Assembly (NCBI RefSeq): GCF_014168535.1
Contig: NZ_CP060007.1
Coordinates: forward strand, 930,001-994,000
Direction: 5' to 3'
Source of the DNA: Lacibacter sediminis
GTDB taxonomy: Bacteria > Bacteroidota > Bacteroidia > Chitinophagales > Chitinophagaceae
Length of the DNA stretch: 64,000 nt
This document shows, one piece after another, positions 52,785 to 61,895 of this stretch (the first letter of the stretch is position 1; the number at the start of each line of letters is the position of its first letter). A model generated the notes under the pieces. It was given only the letters and a program-made list of their open reading frames with translations. It had not been told where the DNA came from and searched no databases. Position numbers and translations under genes: made by a program.

Positions 52785-53188
52785 CAGGTAATATCGGCTA
52801 CGGTTTTGCTCTCGAGGATCTTAAGATTTGCATCACGCACTTTTATCATCATATCGTGAAGTCCGCAATGTTTTTCGTCGCAGTTTTTACAGCGTTCGTA
52901 AAAGTGGAGGCTAACGCAGGAGAGGGGAGCAATCGGTCCATCCAACAAACGGATCACTCTTGCCAGTGTGATCTGCGATGGTTTCAGTTTGAAATAATAG
53001 CCACCACCTTTTCCTTTCTTGCTTTCAAGAATACCATCTTTCCGCATCAGTAAAAGAATATTCTCCAAAAACTTCAAGGGTATCTTTTTCTTTTTGGCAA
53101 TATCCGCTATCAGAAGCGGCTCGTTATTTTTTTGCTGTGCCATATAGCTCAGCGCCTGGAATGCATATTGGGTTTTTTTCGACAGCAT
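52784..53188 (-). CDS. Rrf2-family transcriptional regulator
   Basis: A 134-residue regulator. The winged helix (about 1-80, 'LSKKTQYAFQALSYMAQQ' and 'IPLKFLENILLLMRKDGILESKKGKGGGYYF') is followed by a C-terminal Cys-rich segment, Cys91, Cys100, Cys103 and Cys108. IscR-like members bind an Fe-S cluster with three such Cys, and here four are present in a different spacing. It is likely a redox or iron sensor. It is coupled to acyP. Confidence 0.92.
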   Translation of the reverse strand: MLSKKTQYAFQALSYMAQQKNNEPLLIADIAKKKKIPLKFLENILLLMRKDGILESKKGKGGGYYFKLKPSQITLARVIRLLDGPIAPLSCVSLHFYERCKNCDEKHCGLHDMMIKVRDANLKILESKTVADIT

Positions 53189-53366
53189 TTGTAAGAAATT
53201 AAAATTTCAGTGGGAAAAGTTCAATTCTCCACTTGCAAAGTAGAATATTTTTATTGGAAACGAAAATGAGCGCTGACAGCGCCGTGAATTTGTTAAATAA
53301 ATGGGAATGCCCGGGGTGATTTTGCTTTTGGTACAATATTGGAAAATGTAGCTGTAAACAGATGTT

Positions 53367-53885
53367 ATGAAGAGCAAAATTTTATCCATTATTATAGCAG
53401 TTATTGGGTTCACAAGTGCTTCGTATGCACAAAAAGCCAATACCATTTTTGGTGGTAACGTTATTGTTGGCGCACCGCTTGGCGATTTCCGAAACAATTA
53501 CAAAAGTGTATTTGGTATTGAGGGGTTTGGCGGTTTTGGATTGGGACAGAAAGCTTTTATCACAGGTACTATCGGTTTTCAATCGTATGCACCCGACCCG
53601 AGCAGTTATGATGGTGTTTACTATGGCAAGATTACGATGATACCATTAAAAGCAGGTGTTCGCTTTTACCCCGTAAATAATTTCTTTCTTACGGGTAATG
53701 CAGGAATAGGGTTAGTACGTGATGAAACAATAGAGGCAAGGGAAAGCCGCTTTGCGTATGATGTTGGCGCCGGGTTAAATTTTTCGATCTTTAATGCCAG
53801 CGTTCATTACGATGCAATTAAAAGAGTGAACGCTCCAGGTTCATCAAATGCAGTGTTACTGAAGCTTGGTATTGCTATACGTTAA
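53367..53885 (+). CDS. Small outer-membrane beta-barrel protein
   Basis: A 172-residue exported protein. A signal peptide (1-20) and about eight amphipathic strands with glycine-rich turns ('FGGFGLGQKAFITGTIGFQSY', 'FFLTGNAGIGLVRDET') end in 'SSNAVLLKLGIAIR', like OmpX-type eight-strand barrels. Its TAA stop overlaps the stop of the convergent response regulator in a TTAA. Confidence 0.8.
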   Translation: MKSKILSIIIAVIGFTSASYAQKANTIFGGNVIVGAPLGDFRNNYKSVFGIEGFGGFGLGQKAFITGTIGFQSYAPDPSSYDGVYYGKITMIPLKAGVRFYPVNNFFLTGNAGIGLVRDETIEARESRFAYDVGAGLNFSIFNASVHYDAIKRVNAPGSSNAVLLKLGIAIR

Positions 53886-54523
53886 ATGATTTTGTGCTCG
53901 TAAGCATATTTAATTAACCCGATCACCGAATTGGTTTTCGTTTTGCGGAAGATGTTTTTCCTGTGTGTTTCAACTGTACGTTCGCTCAGGAATAACTCTT
54001 CCGCAATTTTTTTATTGCTGTATTCCTTTTCAATAAGCCGTACAATTTCAATTTCACGGTTGGTGAGTTTGTTCTCGTCGCTCACTTGTTTTCGTTCACT
54101 TGCCTTTAGCATTTCCTGCAATACCTCATCACTAAAATAGATACCGCCTTCTGCAATTTTATTCAGGGCATTTATAAATTCTGTTTGACCAATGTTTTTC
54201 AACAGGTAACCGCTGATATCACTTTCTTCGATCATCTGGTTTACCAAACTGCCTTCGCCGTTCATGGATAATGCAATGATCCTGATAGCAGGGAATTCTT
54301 TTTTCACCTGCTTCGCCAGTTCAACACCTGTTAATACCGGCATCATTACATCTGTAAGCAGAATATCAATCTGCTGTTTTTTTAATAAAGGCAAAATGGT
54401 TTCAGGATGATTCGATTCAATAACGATCTCAAATTGGTTATAGCCTTTTAGCAGGGAATGCAACCCGTCGATAACGATCTGGTGATCGTCAACAATCGCA
54501 ATTTTGTAATGAGGTAAGGGCAT
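53882..54523 (-). CDS. NarL/FixJ-family response regulator
   Basis: A 213-residue regulator with a receiver (about 5-120; Asp12/Asp13, phospho-acceptor Asp58 in 'LLTDVMMP', Lys109 in 'YLLKN') and a LuxR helix-turn-helix (about 145-210: 'LTNREIEIVRLIEKEYSNKKIAEELFLSERTVETHRKNIF'). The frame extends to 54586, where an ATGA overlap with the upstream kinase could start a longer form, but 'MPLPHYKIAIVDDH' is the normal receiver start. It is the output of the TPR kinase pair. Confidence 0.93.
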   Translation of the reverse strand: MPLPHYKIAIVDDHQIVIDGLHSLLKGYNQFEIVIESNHPETILPLLKKQQIDILLTDVMMPVLTGVELAKQVKKEFPAIRIIALSMNGEGSLVNQMIEESDISGYLLKNIGQTEFINALNKIAEGGIYFSDEVLQEMLKASERKQVSDENKLTNREIEIVRLIEKEYSNKKIAEELFLSERTVETHRKNIFRKTKTNSVIGLIKYAYEHKII

Positions 54524-54582
54524 ACAATGGTGGGTTGAACCGAAGATATTAAAAAAATGTCGCTCAAATTGTATGATATGCA

Positions 54583-56517
54583 TCATGCAACAGGAAGATG
54601 AATAGCAACTAACGTTCCTTTGCCGGGGGCTGTATCAAAATCGATACTTCCGTTGAGATAGTCGATCCTTGCTTTCATATTCTTTAAACCAATGCCGCTT
54701 TCTTCATCCAGTTGTTGCAGATCGAATCCCTTTCCGTTATCTTCAATGGTAGCGCTGATGCCATCTTTGTCTTTAATGATGGCAATATCTAAATGTGATG
54801 CACCGGAATGTTTAATTACATTGTTCACACACTCCTGCAGCACACGGTACAAAACGATCTCCACATCTTCGTTCAACCTTTCCTGTAAACCTTCAACATG
54901 CAGGTTTACTTTAATCACTTTCTGATCGATCTTATCAAGAAACTCAGCAACAGCTTTACCCAATCCTGATTTCAGTAACATGTTCGGCATCATCTGGTGA
55001 CTCACCGTTCTTACTTCTTTACAACTTTCATCAACCAAACCAATGATGCGTTCAAACGAAAGTTTCTGATCAGCGTTACTGAACTGTATCTCGTTCTCAA
55101 AAGCAGACAAATTCATTTTGGCAGCACTCATCATTTGCCCTACACCATCATGGAGGTCTTTGGCAATACGCTGCCGTTCTTTTTCTTCGGCTTTCATTAC
55201 AGCGCTGGCCGCCAGTTGCTGTTGCTCAAAAACTGTTTGTTGCAGTTTCGCTTTTTGTTTTAATTGATTGCGGTTGTAGAATAACCAGGCTAATGCCAAG
55301 CCGAATAACAGTGCCAACGAAATGCCGGTGATGAGGTAGTTTTTCCTTGTAAGATTAAATTGTTGCTCCTGTATGACCTTTTCCTTTTTCTCTGTTTCGT
55401 ATTTTGTTTTCATTTCAGCCAATGCTTCTTCAGATGCATGAGTGTAAATACTATCCTTAAGGTCATTCATTTTTTTGTACAGCTCACTGGCAGCAGCATA
55501 GTTGCCTGCTTTTTCATGATTCAGTGCAATGGCTTTGTAGATCATGGGAAATTTTGCCTGCAGGTTTTTCTCCTGCGCAATACGCAACGCTTCGTTACCT
55601 GTACGTAAACCTTCTGTTGTATTGTTCATAAGTGCATACAACTCTGACAGCACAGCAAGGTCTGATACAATAAAAAAAGCATCACCTGTTTTTTCACGAA
55701 TGGGTTTTGCTTTTAAGAAACAATCAAGAGCTTCACGGTATTTACGTTCAGCCGTATAAGCAGTACCCATAATATTCCAGCCATTTGCTTCGGCTTCAAT
55801 GTTCTTTTGTTGCTGTGCAATACGGATGCCTTGCTTTACAAATTTGTAAACCGAATCGTATTGTTTAAGTGCACCATAGCAGGATGCAAGATTATTATAG
55901 CTCACCGCAAAGCGAACCGGTAGTTTAATTTCTTCAGCAAGATCAATGGAAGAACGAAAATGCTCGATTGCTTCTTTGAATTGATTCAGCTCCATATAGG
56001 CCCAGCCGATATTGTGTAATGATTTTACCATTACAACTTTCTCGTTTCCCTTCTCTGCTTTTTTAAGTGCCATATAAAATTGCTCCATGGCTTCTTTCTG
56101 CCGGTTCATACGCATGAGCGCAAGACCAGCAGCGGAATAGTACTGCGATTGCAAAGAATCGGTTCCTTGTACTTTGTTAAGCAGACGAATATTTTTTGAT
56201 GAAAGCAGCAGACCTGAATCAGGTTTCGACATGCTCATGTAATAATACACTTTGTTTACTTCAGCCCGTAACTGCATTGTTTCGTTGTGTTGTTTGCCGG
56301 CTAGTTTCACCAATTCGTCAGTCACTTTTGCTGACGAGTCGGGGTTGCGCATCCTGAATTCATTGGAGAGCAGGAGCAGCAGATCCATTTTACGGTCAAT
56401 ATCTTTTTCGCTGCTGATGAGTTTACGCAGGCTGTCGGTCTTTGGCGATTGTGCATACGAAGCAGTGCAGCCGTATGTTGCTAAGAAGAATAACAAATAT
56501 GTAATGAATGGTCTCAT
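54583..56517 (-). CDS. TPR-domain sensor histidine kinase (second copy)
   Basis: A 644-residue membrane kinase. The signal peptide (1-22) is followed by periplasmic TPR repeats (about 60-360), a coiled segment, one transmembrane helix (about 394-413), a HisKA_3 dimerisation helix with His456 in 'RIAKDLHDGVGQMMSAAKMNL' and a C-terminal HATPase domain ending in 'DNGKGFDLQQ...GIGLKNMKARIDYLNG'. Its start overlaps the stop of the preceding paralog in an ATGA. NarL-type kinases act through the LuxR-type regulator that follows. Confidence 0.93.
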   Translation of the reverse strand: MRPFITYLLFFLATYGCTASYAQSPKTDSLRKLISSEKDIDRKMDLLLLLSNEFRMRNPDSSAKVTDELVKLAGKQHNETMQLRAEVNKVYYYMSMSKPDSGLLLSSKNIRLLNKVQGTDSLQSQYYSAAGLALMRMNRQKEAMEQFYMALKKAEKGNEKVVMVKSLHNIGWAYMELNQFKEAIEHFRSSIDLAEEIKLPVRFAVSYNNLASCYGALKQYDSVYKFVKQGIRIAQQQKNIEAEANGWNIMGTAYTAERKYREALDCFLKAKPIREKTGDAFFIVSDLAVLSELYALMNNTTEGLRTGNEALRIAQEKNLQAKFPMIYKAIALNHEKAGNYAAASELYKKMNDLKDSIYTHASEEALAEMKTKYETEKKEKVIQEQQFNLTRKNYLITGISLALLFGLALAWLFYNRNQLKQKAKLQQTVFEQQQLAASAVMKAEEKERQRIAKDLHDGVGQMMSAAKMNLSAFENEIQFSNADQKLSFERIIGLVDESCKEVRTVSHQMMPNMLLKSGLGKAVAEFLDKIDQKVIKVNLHVEGLQERLNEDVEIVLYRVLQECVNNVIKHSGASHLDIAIIKDKDGISATIEDNGKGFDLQQLDEESGIGLKNMKARIDYLNGSIDFDTAPGKGTLVAIHLPVA

Positions 56518-58343
56518 TTTACAGCGTGCTGTTGAGTGGGTACATGAATTGCTACCAATGTTCCGTTGCCTAGTGAACTGTCAATGTCAACGGTGCCTTT
56601 TAAGAATTGAATACGGCTCCGGATATTTGAAAGACCCATGCCATCCTCTTTTTGCTGCAGATCGTTTGAAAAACCTTTGCCGTTATCTTCAATGGTTACA
56701 CTGATGCCATCGTTATCATGAATGAGTGATATGTCGAGTGTGCTTGCTTCTGCATGTTTAATACAGTTGTTGATGCATTCCTGTATTACACGAAATAAAA
56801 TGGTCTCAGTTGTTGTGTTCAACCGTTCGGTAAAACCTTCACTGTAGAAACTAACCTGCAGTTCTTTGTTGCTGATCTTGGCGGTTAACTCTTCAACAGC
56901 ATCGGGCAAACCTTTGTTGAGCAGGGCAGCGGGCATCATGCTATGGCTCACCGCTCTTACTTCTTTACAACTGTCATCTACCAGCTGAATAATATTCACC
57001 AATGATCTACTTTGATCGCTATCCTCAATTTTTGCTGTATTGTAAAACGAAGAAAGGTTCATACGTGCAGCACTCATCATTTGTCCCACACCATCGTGCA
57101 GGTCTTTGGCAATGCGGGTGCGTTCTTTTTCTTCAGCTTCCAGTATTGATTGCGCAGCAAGTTCCTGTTGCTTTAAAATTTCTGTTTGCAGTTTTACCTG
57201 TTGTTTCCAACGGTAACGGTTGTAAAGTAAAAAACTGATGACAGCTGTAAAAGCAACAAAGCAAAGGATCAGGAATATTTGTGTGTTTTGTTTTTTGATC
57301 GTGAATTGCTGAACCTGTATCTGCTGTTCTTTTTTATTGGTTTCATATAAGGTACTTAGTTCCTCGATCTGTCTTGTTTTCTGTGCAGTGAATAATGAAT
57401 CTTTAAGTTGTGTGTGCCAGGTGTAATAGTCCAATGCTTTTTTGTAGTCACCGTTTACATTGGCAATGCGGCTTAGTTCTGCATAGTTATTTGAAAGCAG
57501 TTCTTTGTATTGCATTTTCTCAGCTACTTTATTACTTTCTTCAAGATAATATGCTGCACGTTCGTACTTGCTCCATGCGCCATACATAATACCAAGGTCG
57601 GAGTAGCTTAATGTAATTGCAAAAGTATCCTTCAGTTTTTGCCTTATGCCGAGTGCCTGAAGGTTAAAATCTTCTGCTTCTGTGAACTTACTTTGAAGAC
57701 CATATACACCGGCAAGAAAACTCAATGACCATGCCCGGCCGGCTTCGTCTTTTAAGAGCGTAGACATTTGCAGCGATGCCCGGTAACGACGGATAGCTTC
57801 ATCATAATTTCCCTGGTATTCATACACAACACCACTTTCATTCATGATCATTTGCATACCACTTGAATCGTTAAGTGAACGGAATAAATCATATGCCCGA
57901 TCGTAGAAAACAGAAGCCCGCTTTAAATCTCTTGTTTTGCGATAGAGTTTCGCAATATCATTTATAACGTAACCAAGTTCCTTCTGTTTGTTTCTGCGTT
58001 CTAAAATTCCTGCAGCAAGAAAATAATAGGATGCAGATTTTTCATAGTCACCTTTAAAATAATTAGCCATCCCGAGATAACGGGTTAACTCAGCGTAGGA
58101 AACAGAATCTTTGAGTTTGGATGCAACAAGTAAACCTTCTTCGCCAACCTTGATCGTTTCGTTAAAACTGATCAGACTTAGTTTGCCGGTGAGCAGCATA
58201 TAAGCTTTCAATCTTACTTTGTCATTGGTTGTTTTGCCAATAGTAGCACGCAAGCTGTCAATTGTTGTGTCTTGTGCAAACACAGCCAATTGAAGAAAAA
58301 CAAATAGTAATGTGGGTAATGCAGTTTTGGGTTTGGGCCACAT
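56514..58343 (-). CDS. TPR-domain sensor histidine kinase (first copy)
   Basis: A 609-residue paralog of the next gene with the same architecture: signal peptide, TPR repeats (about 80-320), transmembrane helix (about 355-374), HisKA_3 with His416 in 'RIAKDLHDGVGQMMSAARMNL', and HATPase with 'DNGKGFSNDLQQKEDGMGLSNIRSRIQFLKG'. Transmitters are highly similar and the TPR parts diverge, so different ligands or partners are likely. It starts 5 bp after dapB and overlaps the next kinase by 4 bp, so the genes are probably co-transcribed. Confidence 0.93.
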   Translation of the reverse strand: MWPKPKTALPTLLFVFLQLAVFAQDTTIDSLRATIGKTTNDKVRLKAYMLLTGKLSLISFNETIKVGEEGLLVASKLKDSVSYAELTRYLGMANYFKGDYEKSASYYFLAAGILERRNKQKELGYVINDIAKLYRKTRDLKRASVFYDRAYDLFRSLNDSSGMQMIMNESGVVYEYQGNYDEAIRRYRASLQMSTLLKDEAGRAWSLSFLAGVYGLQSKFTEAEDFNLQALGIRQKLKDTFAITLSYSDLGIMYGAWSKYERAAYYLEESNKVAEKMQYKELLSNNYAELSRIANVNGDYKKALDYYTWHTQLKDSLFTAQKTRQIEELSTLYETNKKEQQIQVQQFTIKKQNTQIFLILCFVAFTAVISFLLYNRYRWKQQVKLQTEILKQQELAAQSILEAEEKERTRIAKDLHDGVGQMMSAARMNLSSFYNTAKIEDSDQSRSLVNIIQLVDDSCKEVRAVSHSMMPAALLNKGLPDAVEELTAKISNKELQVSFYSEGFTERLNTTTETILFRVIQECINNCIKHAEASTLDISLIHDNDGISVTIEDNGKGFSNDLQQKEDGMGLSNIRSRIQFLKGTVDIDSSLGNGTLVAIHVPTQQHAVK

Positions 58344-58348
58344 GGTGC

Positions 58349-59065
58349 TTACAAGTTAAGCACTTCTTTCATTCCGAAGAAACCGGTTTTATCTTTTAAA
58401 AATTCGGCTGCGAGTACGGCACCCAATGCAAAGCCGGTGCGGTTATGTGCCGTGTGTATGATCTCAATATCATCAATGGCAGAACTGTATTTTACATGAT
58501 GCGTGCCGGGCGCAGGATCGATCCGTTCACTAATGATCGACAGATCGCCGGGATGTGCAGAAACTTCGTTCACCCATTTTTCTTTACGGCCCAACTGCTC
58601 AAGCACTTGCTCGGCCAATGAAATGGCAGTGCCGCTTGGTGCATCTTTTTTTGCGGTGTGGTGGATCTCCTTGAGTGTTACTTCGTAATTACTTTGCGGT
58701 GCCATCAATTGCGCCAGACGCTTATTCACTTCAAAGAAAATGTTTACACCCACGCTGAAGTTGCTCGCAACAATTAATCCTGTGCGTGCCGCTTCGGCAA
58801 TGGCTTTTGCTTCATCCAGTTTTTCTAACCAACCGGTAGAACCACAAACTACAGGCACAGCTTGTTGCAAACAGAAAGTTACATTCTTAAAGGCAGTATG
58901 CGGACTTGTAAACTCGATCACCACATCTGCTTTCTTTATATTTTCAGGAGTAAGATCGTGCAGGTTATCTGCATCAATGATCAATACAGCTTCGTGGCCA
59001 CGTTCTTTTGCAATTTCATGGATGGCTTTTCCCATTTTCCCATAACCGATCAGCGCTATGTTCAT
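58349..59065 (-). CDS. dapB: 4-hydroxy-tetrahydrodipicolinate reductase
   Basis: Reduces the dihydrodipicolinate precursor in lysine and diaminopimelate synthesis. The 238 residues have the nucleotide-binding motif 'GYGKMG' (7-12) and the catalytic block 'EIHHTAKKDAPSGTA' (His135/His136, Lys139/Lys140). It lies in the parB-DUF5683-dapB order typical of Bacteroidota, and unusually is followed within 5 bp by the TPR kinases. Confidence 0.96.
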   Translation of the reverse strand: MNIALIGYGKMGKAIHEIAKERGHEAVLIIDADNLHDLTPENIKKADVVIEFTSPHTAFKNVTFCLQQAVPVVCGSTGWLEKLDEAKAIAEAARTGLIVASNFSVGVNIFFEVNKRLAQLMAPQSNYEVTLKEIHHTAKKDAPSGTAISLAEQVLEQLGRKEKWVNEVSAHPGDLSIISERIDPAPGTHHVKYSSAIDDIEIIHTAHNRTGFALGAVLAAEFLKDKTGFFGMKEVLNL

Positions 59066-59113
59066 CTAAATAGTTGGTTTGATTTTTTATAACGATGACC
59101 GTTGTGGAAACAA

Positions 59114-59734
59114 TCATCTTGCTGAATTATTCTTTCCAAAGGTAAAGACTAATCCAACTGACGCCTGTTTGGTTACAGGATTTATAGTAGGGTTCACCCG
59201 CATCGACAGATCATCTGATACTTCAAACGCTTTCAAATGACCATCAACTGTAGCATCCACCACATTCAATCCCCACAAAAGAATAAAGATCAATACAGAA
59301 TAATCAACATACTGTCTTACACCAATACGGTATTGCCGCACTGATTCGGCATCAACAGGTTGAAATTTTGGCTTAATGAGATAGTCGTTCGATGCAATGG
59401 TATCAACCTTATAACGGTAGGCATCTCTTGCATCAATATATTCTTTGCGGTTGTAAATAAAGAAACCTGCTGCAGTGCCTAATGCACCATACACAATGGG
59501 AATCTTCCAGTATTTTTTATTGTAGGCTTGTCCCCAGCCCGGAATAATTGCAGAACGGATGGTTGCTTTGCGTGGCGAGTGTTCTGCTTTCTTTTTGATT
59601 GTGTCAACAGCCGGGTTTTTTATGGTATCTGTTTGCACAGAAGCCACAACCGGTTTAACTGCAGCAGTATCCTGTGCATTAACAGCGTGCAGTAAACCAA
59701 ACGAGATGAGTATAAGAAAAAATAAATGCCTCAT
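59114..59734 (-). CDS. DUF5683-family protein
   Basis: A 206-residue exported protein with a signal peptide (1-20), a Thr/Val-rich linker and the DUF5683 domain ('HSPRKATIRSAIIPGWGQAYNKKYWKIPIVYGALGTAAGFFIYN'), with two hydrophobic helices. Function unknown. The family is almost always between parB and dapB in Bacteroidota, and it is here. It starts 3 bp before parB's stop region ends, so it is co-transcribed. Confidence 0.9.
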   Translation of the reverse strand: MRHLFFLILISFGLLHAVNAQDTAAVKPVVASVQTDTIKNPAVDTIKKKAEHSPRKATIRSAIIPGWGQAYNKKYWKIPIVYGALGTAAGFFIYNRKEYIDARDAYRYKVDTIASNDYLIKPKFQPVDAESVRQYRIGVRQYVDYSVLIFILLWGLNVVDATVDGHLKAFEVSDDLSMRVNPTINPVTKQASVGLVFTFGKNNSAR

Positions 59735-59737
59735 GTG

Positions 59738-60649
59738 TTATTCAACATCGGTGCCCAGCGTTTTCAGTATCTGGTTGAATTGTTCAAGCGAATAATATTC
59801 GATCAAGATACTGCCATTGCCTTTTTTGCTATGGTTCACTTTTACTTTAGTACCGAATTGCGATGCTAAGTTATCTTCAATTCGCTGAAAGGCCTGCGGC
59901 AAACTGCCCTTTACAGCAGTTTTAACAGGTGCCGATTTATATAATTGACGAACCAATGCTTCGGTTTGTCGAACGGATAATTCTTTTTGTTTTACCTGGT
60001 GATAAACATATAACTGCTTATCAATTGTATCTACATTGATCAATGCTCTTGCATGCCCCATGCTCAACGCACCTGTGCGAACAGCCAGTTGAATATCCGG
60101 CGGCAGTTTCAATAAACGGATATAGTTGGTAACAGTGGTACGGTCTTTCCCCATACGTTCTGCCACTTGCTCCTGCGTGTAATCCAGTTCTTCCATCAGT
60201 CGTTTGTAGCTGAGTGCGATCTCTACTGCATTCAGGTTTTCACGTTGCAGGTTTTCGAGCAATGCCAGTTCCAGCAATTCCTGGTCATTTGCCTGGCGGA
60301 TGTAAGCCGGGATATCTTTTAACCCTGCAATTTTGGAAGCACGCCATCTGCGTTCACCCGAAATAAGACGGTATTTACCCGCACTTGTTTTTGATACGGT
60401 GATAGGCTGAATGATGTCGTGCATTTTGATGCTGTCGGCCAGTTCCTTCAGCGCCTGCTCGTCGAAATCACGACGGGGCTGTTTGGGGTTAACATCAATA
60501 TCGCTGATGGGAATGCGAAGCATGCTTGTAACAGCCTCAGTTACAGCTGGTTTCAGCTGGCCGGCTGTGGTTTTCAGATCTTCATCAATACTTTGCAGCA
60601 GGGAACGGATTCCCTTTCCTAACGCATCTTTTTTTCCGGGGGTAGACAT
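59738..60649 (-). CDS. parB: ParB/Spo0J-family chromosome partition protein
   Basis: A 303-residue CTP-dependent DNA clamp that loads at parS near the origin. The ParB/Srx domain has 'NPKQPRRDFDEQAL', CTP-binding 'GERRWRA' (98-104) and 'ENLQREN' (132-138), then a helix-turn-helix ('YTQEQVAERMGKDRTTVTNYIRLL') and a C-terminal dimerisation region. parA normally sits immediately upstream in Bacteroidota but is missing here. The upstream gene is the glycine-rich domain protein. Confidence 0.95.
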   Translation of the reverse strand: MSTPGKKDALGKGIRSLLQSIDEDLKTTAGQLKPAVTEAVTSMLRIPISDIDVNPKQPRRDFDEQALKELADSIKMHDIIQPITVSKTSAGKYRLISGERRWRASKIAGLKDIPAYIRQANDQELLELALLENLQRENLNAVEIALSYKRLMEELDYTQEQVAERMGKDRTTVTNYIRLLKLPPDIQLAVRTGALSMGHARALINVDTIDKQLYVYHQVKQKELSVRQTEALVRQLYKSAPVKTAVKGSLPQAFQRIEDNLASQFGTKVKVNHSKKGNGSILIEYYSLEQFNQILKTLGTDVE

Positions 60650-60762
60650 AATATCGTGTTGTTACAGTCTGCGAAGTACCTGAAAAAAAACCAAAAAACA
60701 AGAATGGGAGTAAAGGGTGTCAATAGCAACTGGCAGAGCAGCGAAGAGTATTATTAAATAAA

Positions 60763-61494
60763 TTAATCGCCACCTCCACATCCGCTACTGCAACTCGATC
60801 CGCAACTGGAGCTTCCGCTGTCTCCGCTATCGCTGGCATCACTAAAATCGCCACCAGCACCTCCACCGCCAAAATCACCGCCATTGAAATCCGAAAAGTG
60901 AGGATCGTCGAAATAACTAAAGAGTGGGGCTTCATCCCCATAACTTGAATTGCCACCGTTACTGTAAACGATAGTTGATTGACGTTGATAAGCTTTTTTA
61001 GCTGCGTTTAGCTGAGCATCACTGAACTTTGGCAAGTCCCATATTGCTGCAGGTGCGTCAAAACCAAATTCGGTACGGTAGAGTAGTAATGTTTTGATGT
61101 ATTGTTCAGCATACGCCTCCGTTTGATCATCAAATGGGATAAGTTCAGGATGATGATCGAAATTGTATTGAATCACTTCATCGCAAAACTGACGATAGGG
61201 TTTTGTGAAAAGCAAATGCTCATGCCAAACAATGTCTATAATCTTGGAGGGAGTTACTTGAAAATTGCTGATAATACCTAAGTAAACAAATTTTTTGTAT
61301 TCATGGATTGCATGCAGAGCAAAATTGGTATTCCAGTTATGCTTTCTTTTTATTTTATCAGCAAATGCTTTTGTGGAAGCGTCTTCTCCGCCAAATAATT
61401 CTGTTATCTTATTCCAAACATTCGGAGGAACAATATGGTTAAAATGATAAGAATCCAATTGTGACCATAATTTTTTTTTGTCGATTTCAGGCAT
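60763..61494 (-). CDS. Glycine-rich domain-containing protein (GRDP-like)
   Basis: A 243-residue protein. The N-terminal GRDP-like domain carries the conserved 'IIDIVWHEHLLFTKPYRQFCDEVIQYNFDHHPEL' block with His and Asp residues. The C-terminal tail is extremely rich in Gly, Ser, Asp and Cys ('GGDFGGGGAGGDFSDASD', 'SSSCGSSCSSGCGGGD'). Such proteins are known in plants and scattered bacteria with no settled role. The tail could bind metal through its four Cys. The start is either 61494 or 61500. Confidence 0.87.
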   Translation of the reverse strand: MPEIDKKKLWSQLDSYHFNHIVPPNVWNKITELFGGEDASTKAFADKIKRKHNWNTNFALHAIHEYKKFVYLGIISNFQVTPSKIIDIVWHEHLLFTKPYRQFCDEVIQYNFDHHPELIPFDDQTEAYAEQYIKTLLLYRTEFGFDAPAAIWDLPKFSDAQLNAAKKAYQRQSTIVYSNGGNSSYGDEAPLFSYFDDPHFSDFNGGDFGGGGAGGDFSDASDSGDSGSSSCGSSCSSGCGGGD

Positions 61495-61515
61495 TATCAA
61501 AGAATTAGTATGTAA

Positions 61516-61878
61516 TTATTTAAGTAAACTATACCCCAACCAGGTTGCAGCTAAACCCAGCAACAAACTTCCAATCGCATAGAAGAAAAACATCCCGATA
61601 CGTTGCTGCTGCAACATGACCAGACTTTCGAGTGAGAAAGCAGAAAAAGTTGTAAACCCACCACATATTCCTGCTGCAAGAAACAATCGCCAGTTGGTTG
61701 CAAAGTTTTCGCTTCTTAAAGCATAGGCAAACACAAGACCGATAATAAAACTGCCAATAATGTTCACCAGAAAAGTTGCAAGCGGGAATGTTGCATGTTT
61801 AAACCAAACTGCAAATGCATAACGCAACATGCTGCCTGCCGCACCACCAAGACCAACGAGGAGAATATTTTTCAGCAT
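61516..61878 (-). CDS. crcB: Fluoride ion channel CrcB/Fluc
   Basis: A 120-residue four-helix membrane protein of the Fluc family that exports fluoride as a dual-topology dimer. Motifs 'GGAAGSMLRY', 'FLVNIIGSFIIG' and 'GGFTTFSAFS' are complete. I saw no fluoride riboswitch (crcB motif) in the 90 bp upstream. It is 21 bp upstream of the GRDP gene on the same strand. Confidence 0.95.
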   Translation of the reverse strand: MLKNILLVGLGGAAGSMLRYAFAVWFKHATFPLATFLVNIIGSFIIGLVFAYALRSENFATNWRLFLAAGICGGFTTFSAFSLESLVMLQQQRIGMFFFYAIGSLLLGLAATWLGYSLLK

Positions 61879-61895
61879 AAGGAAGAAGTTAGTAG

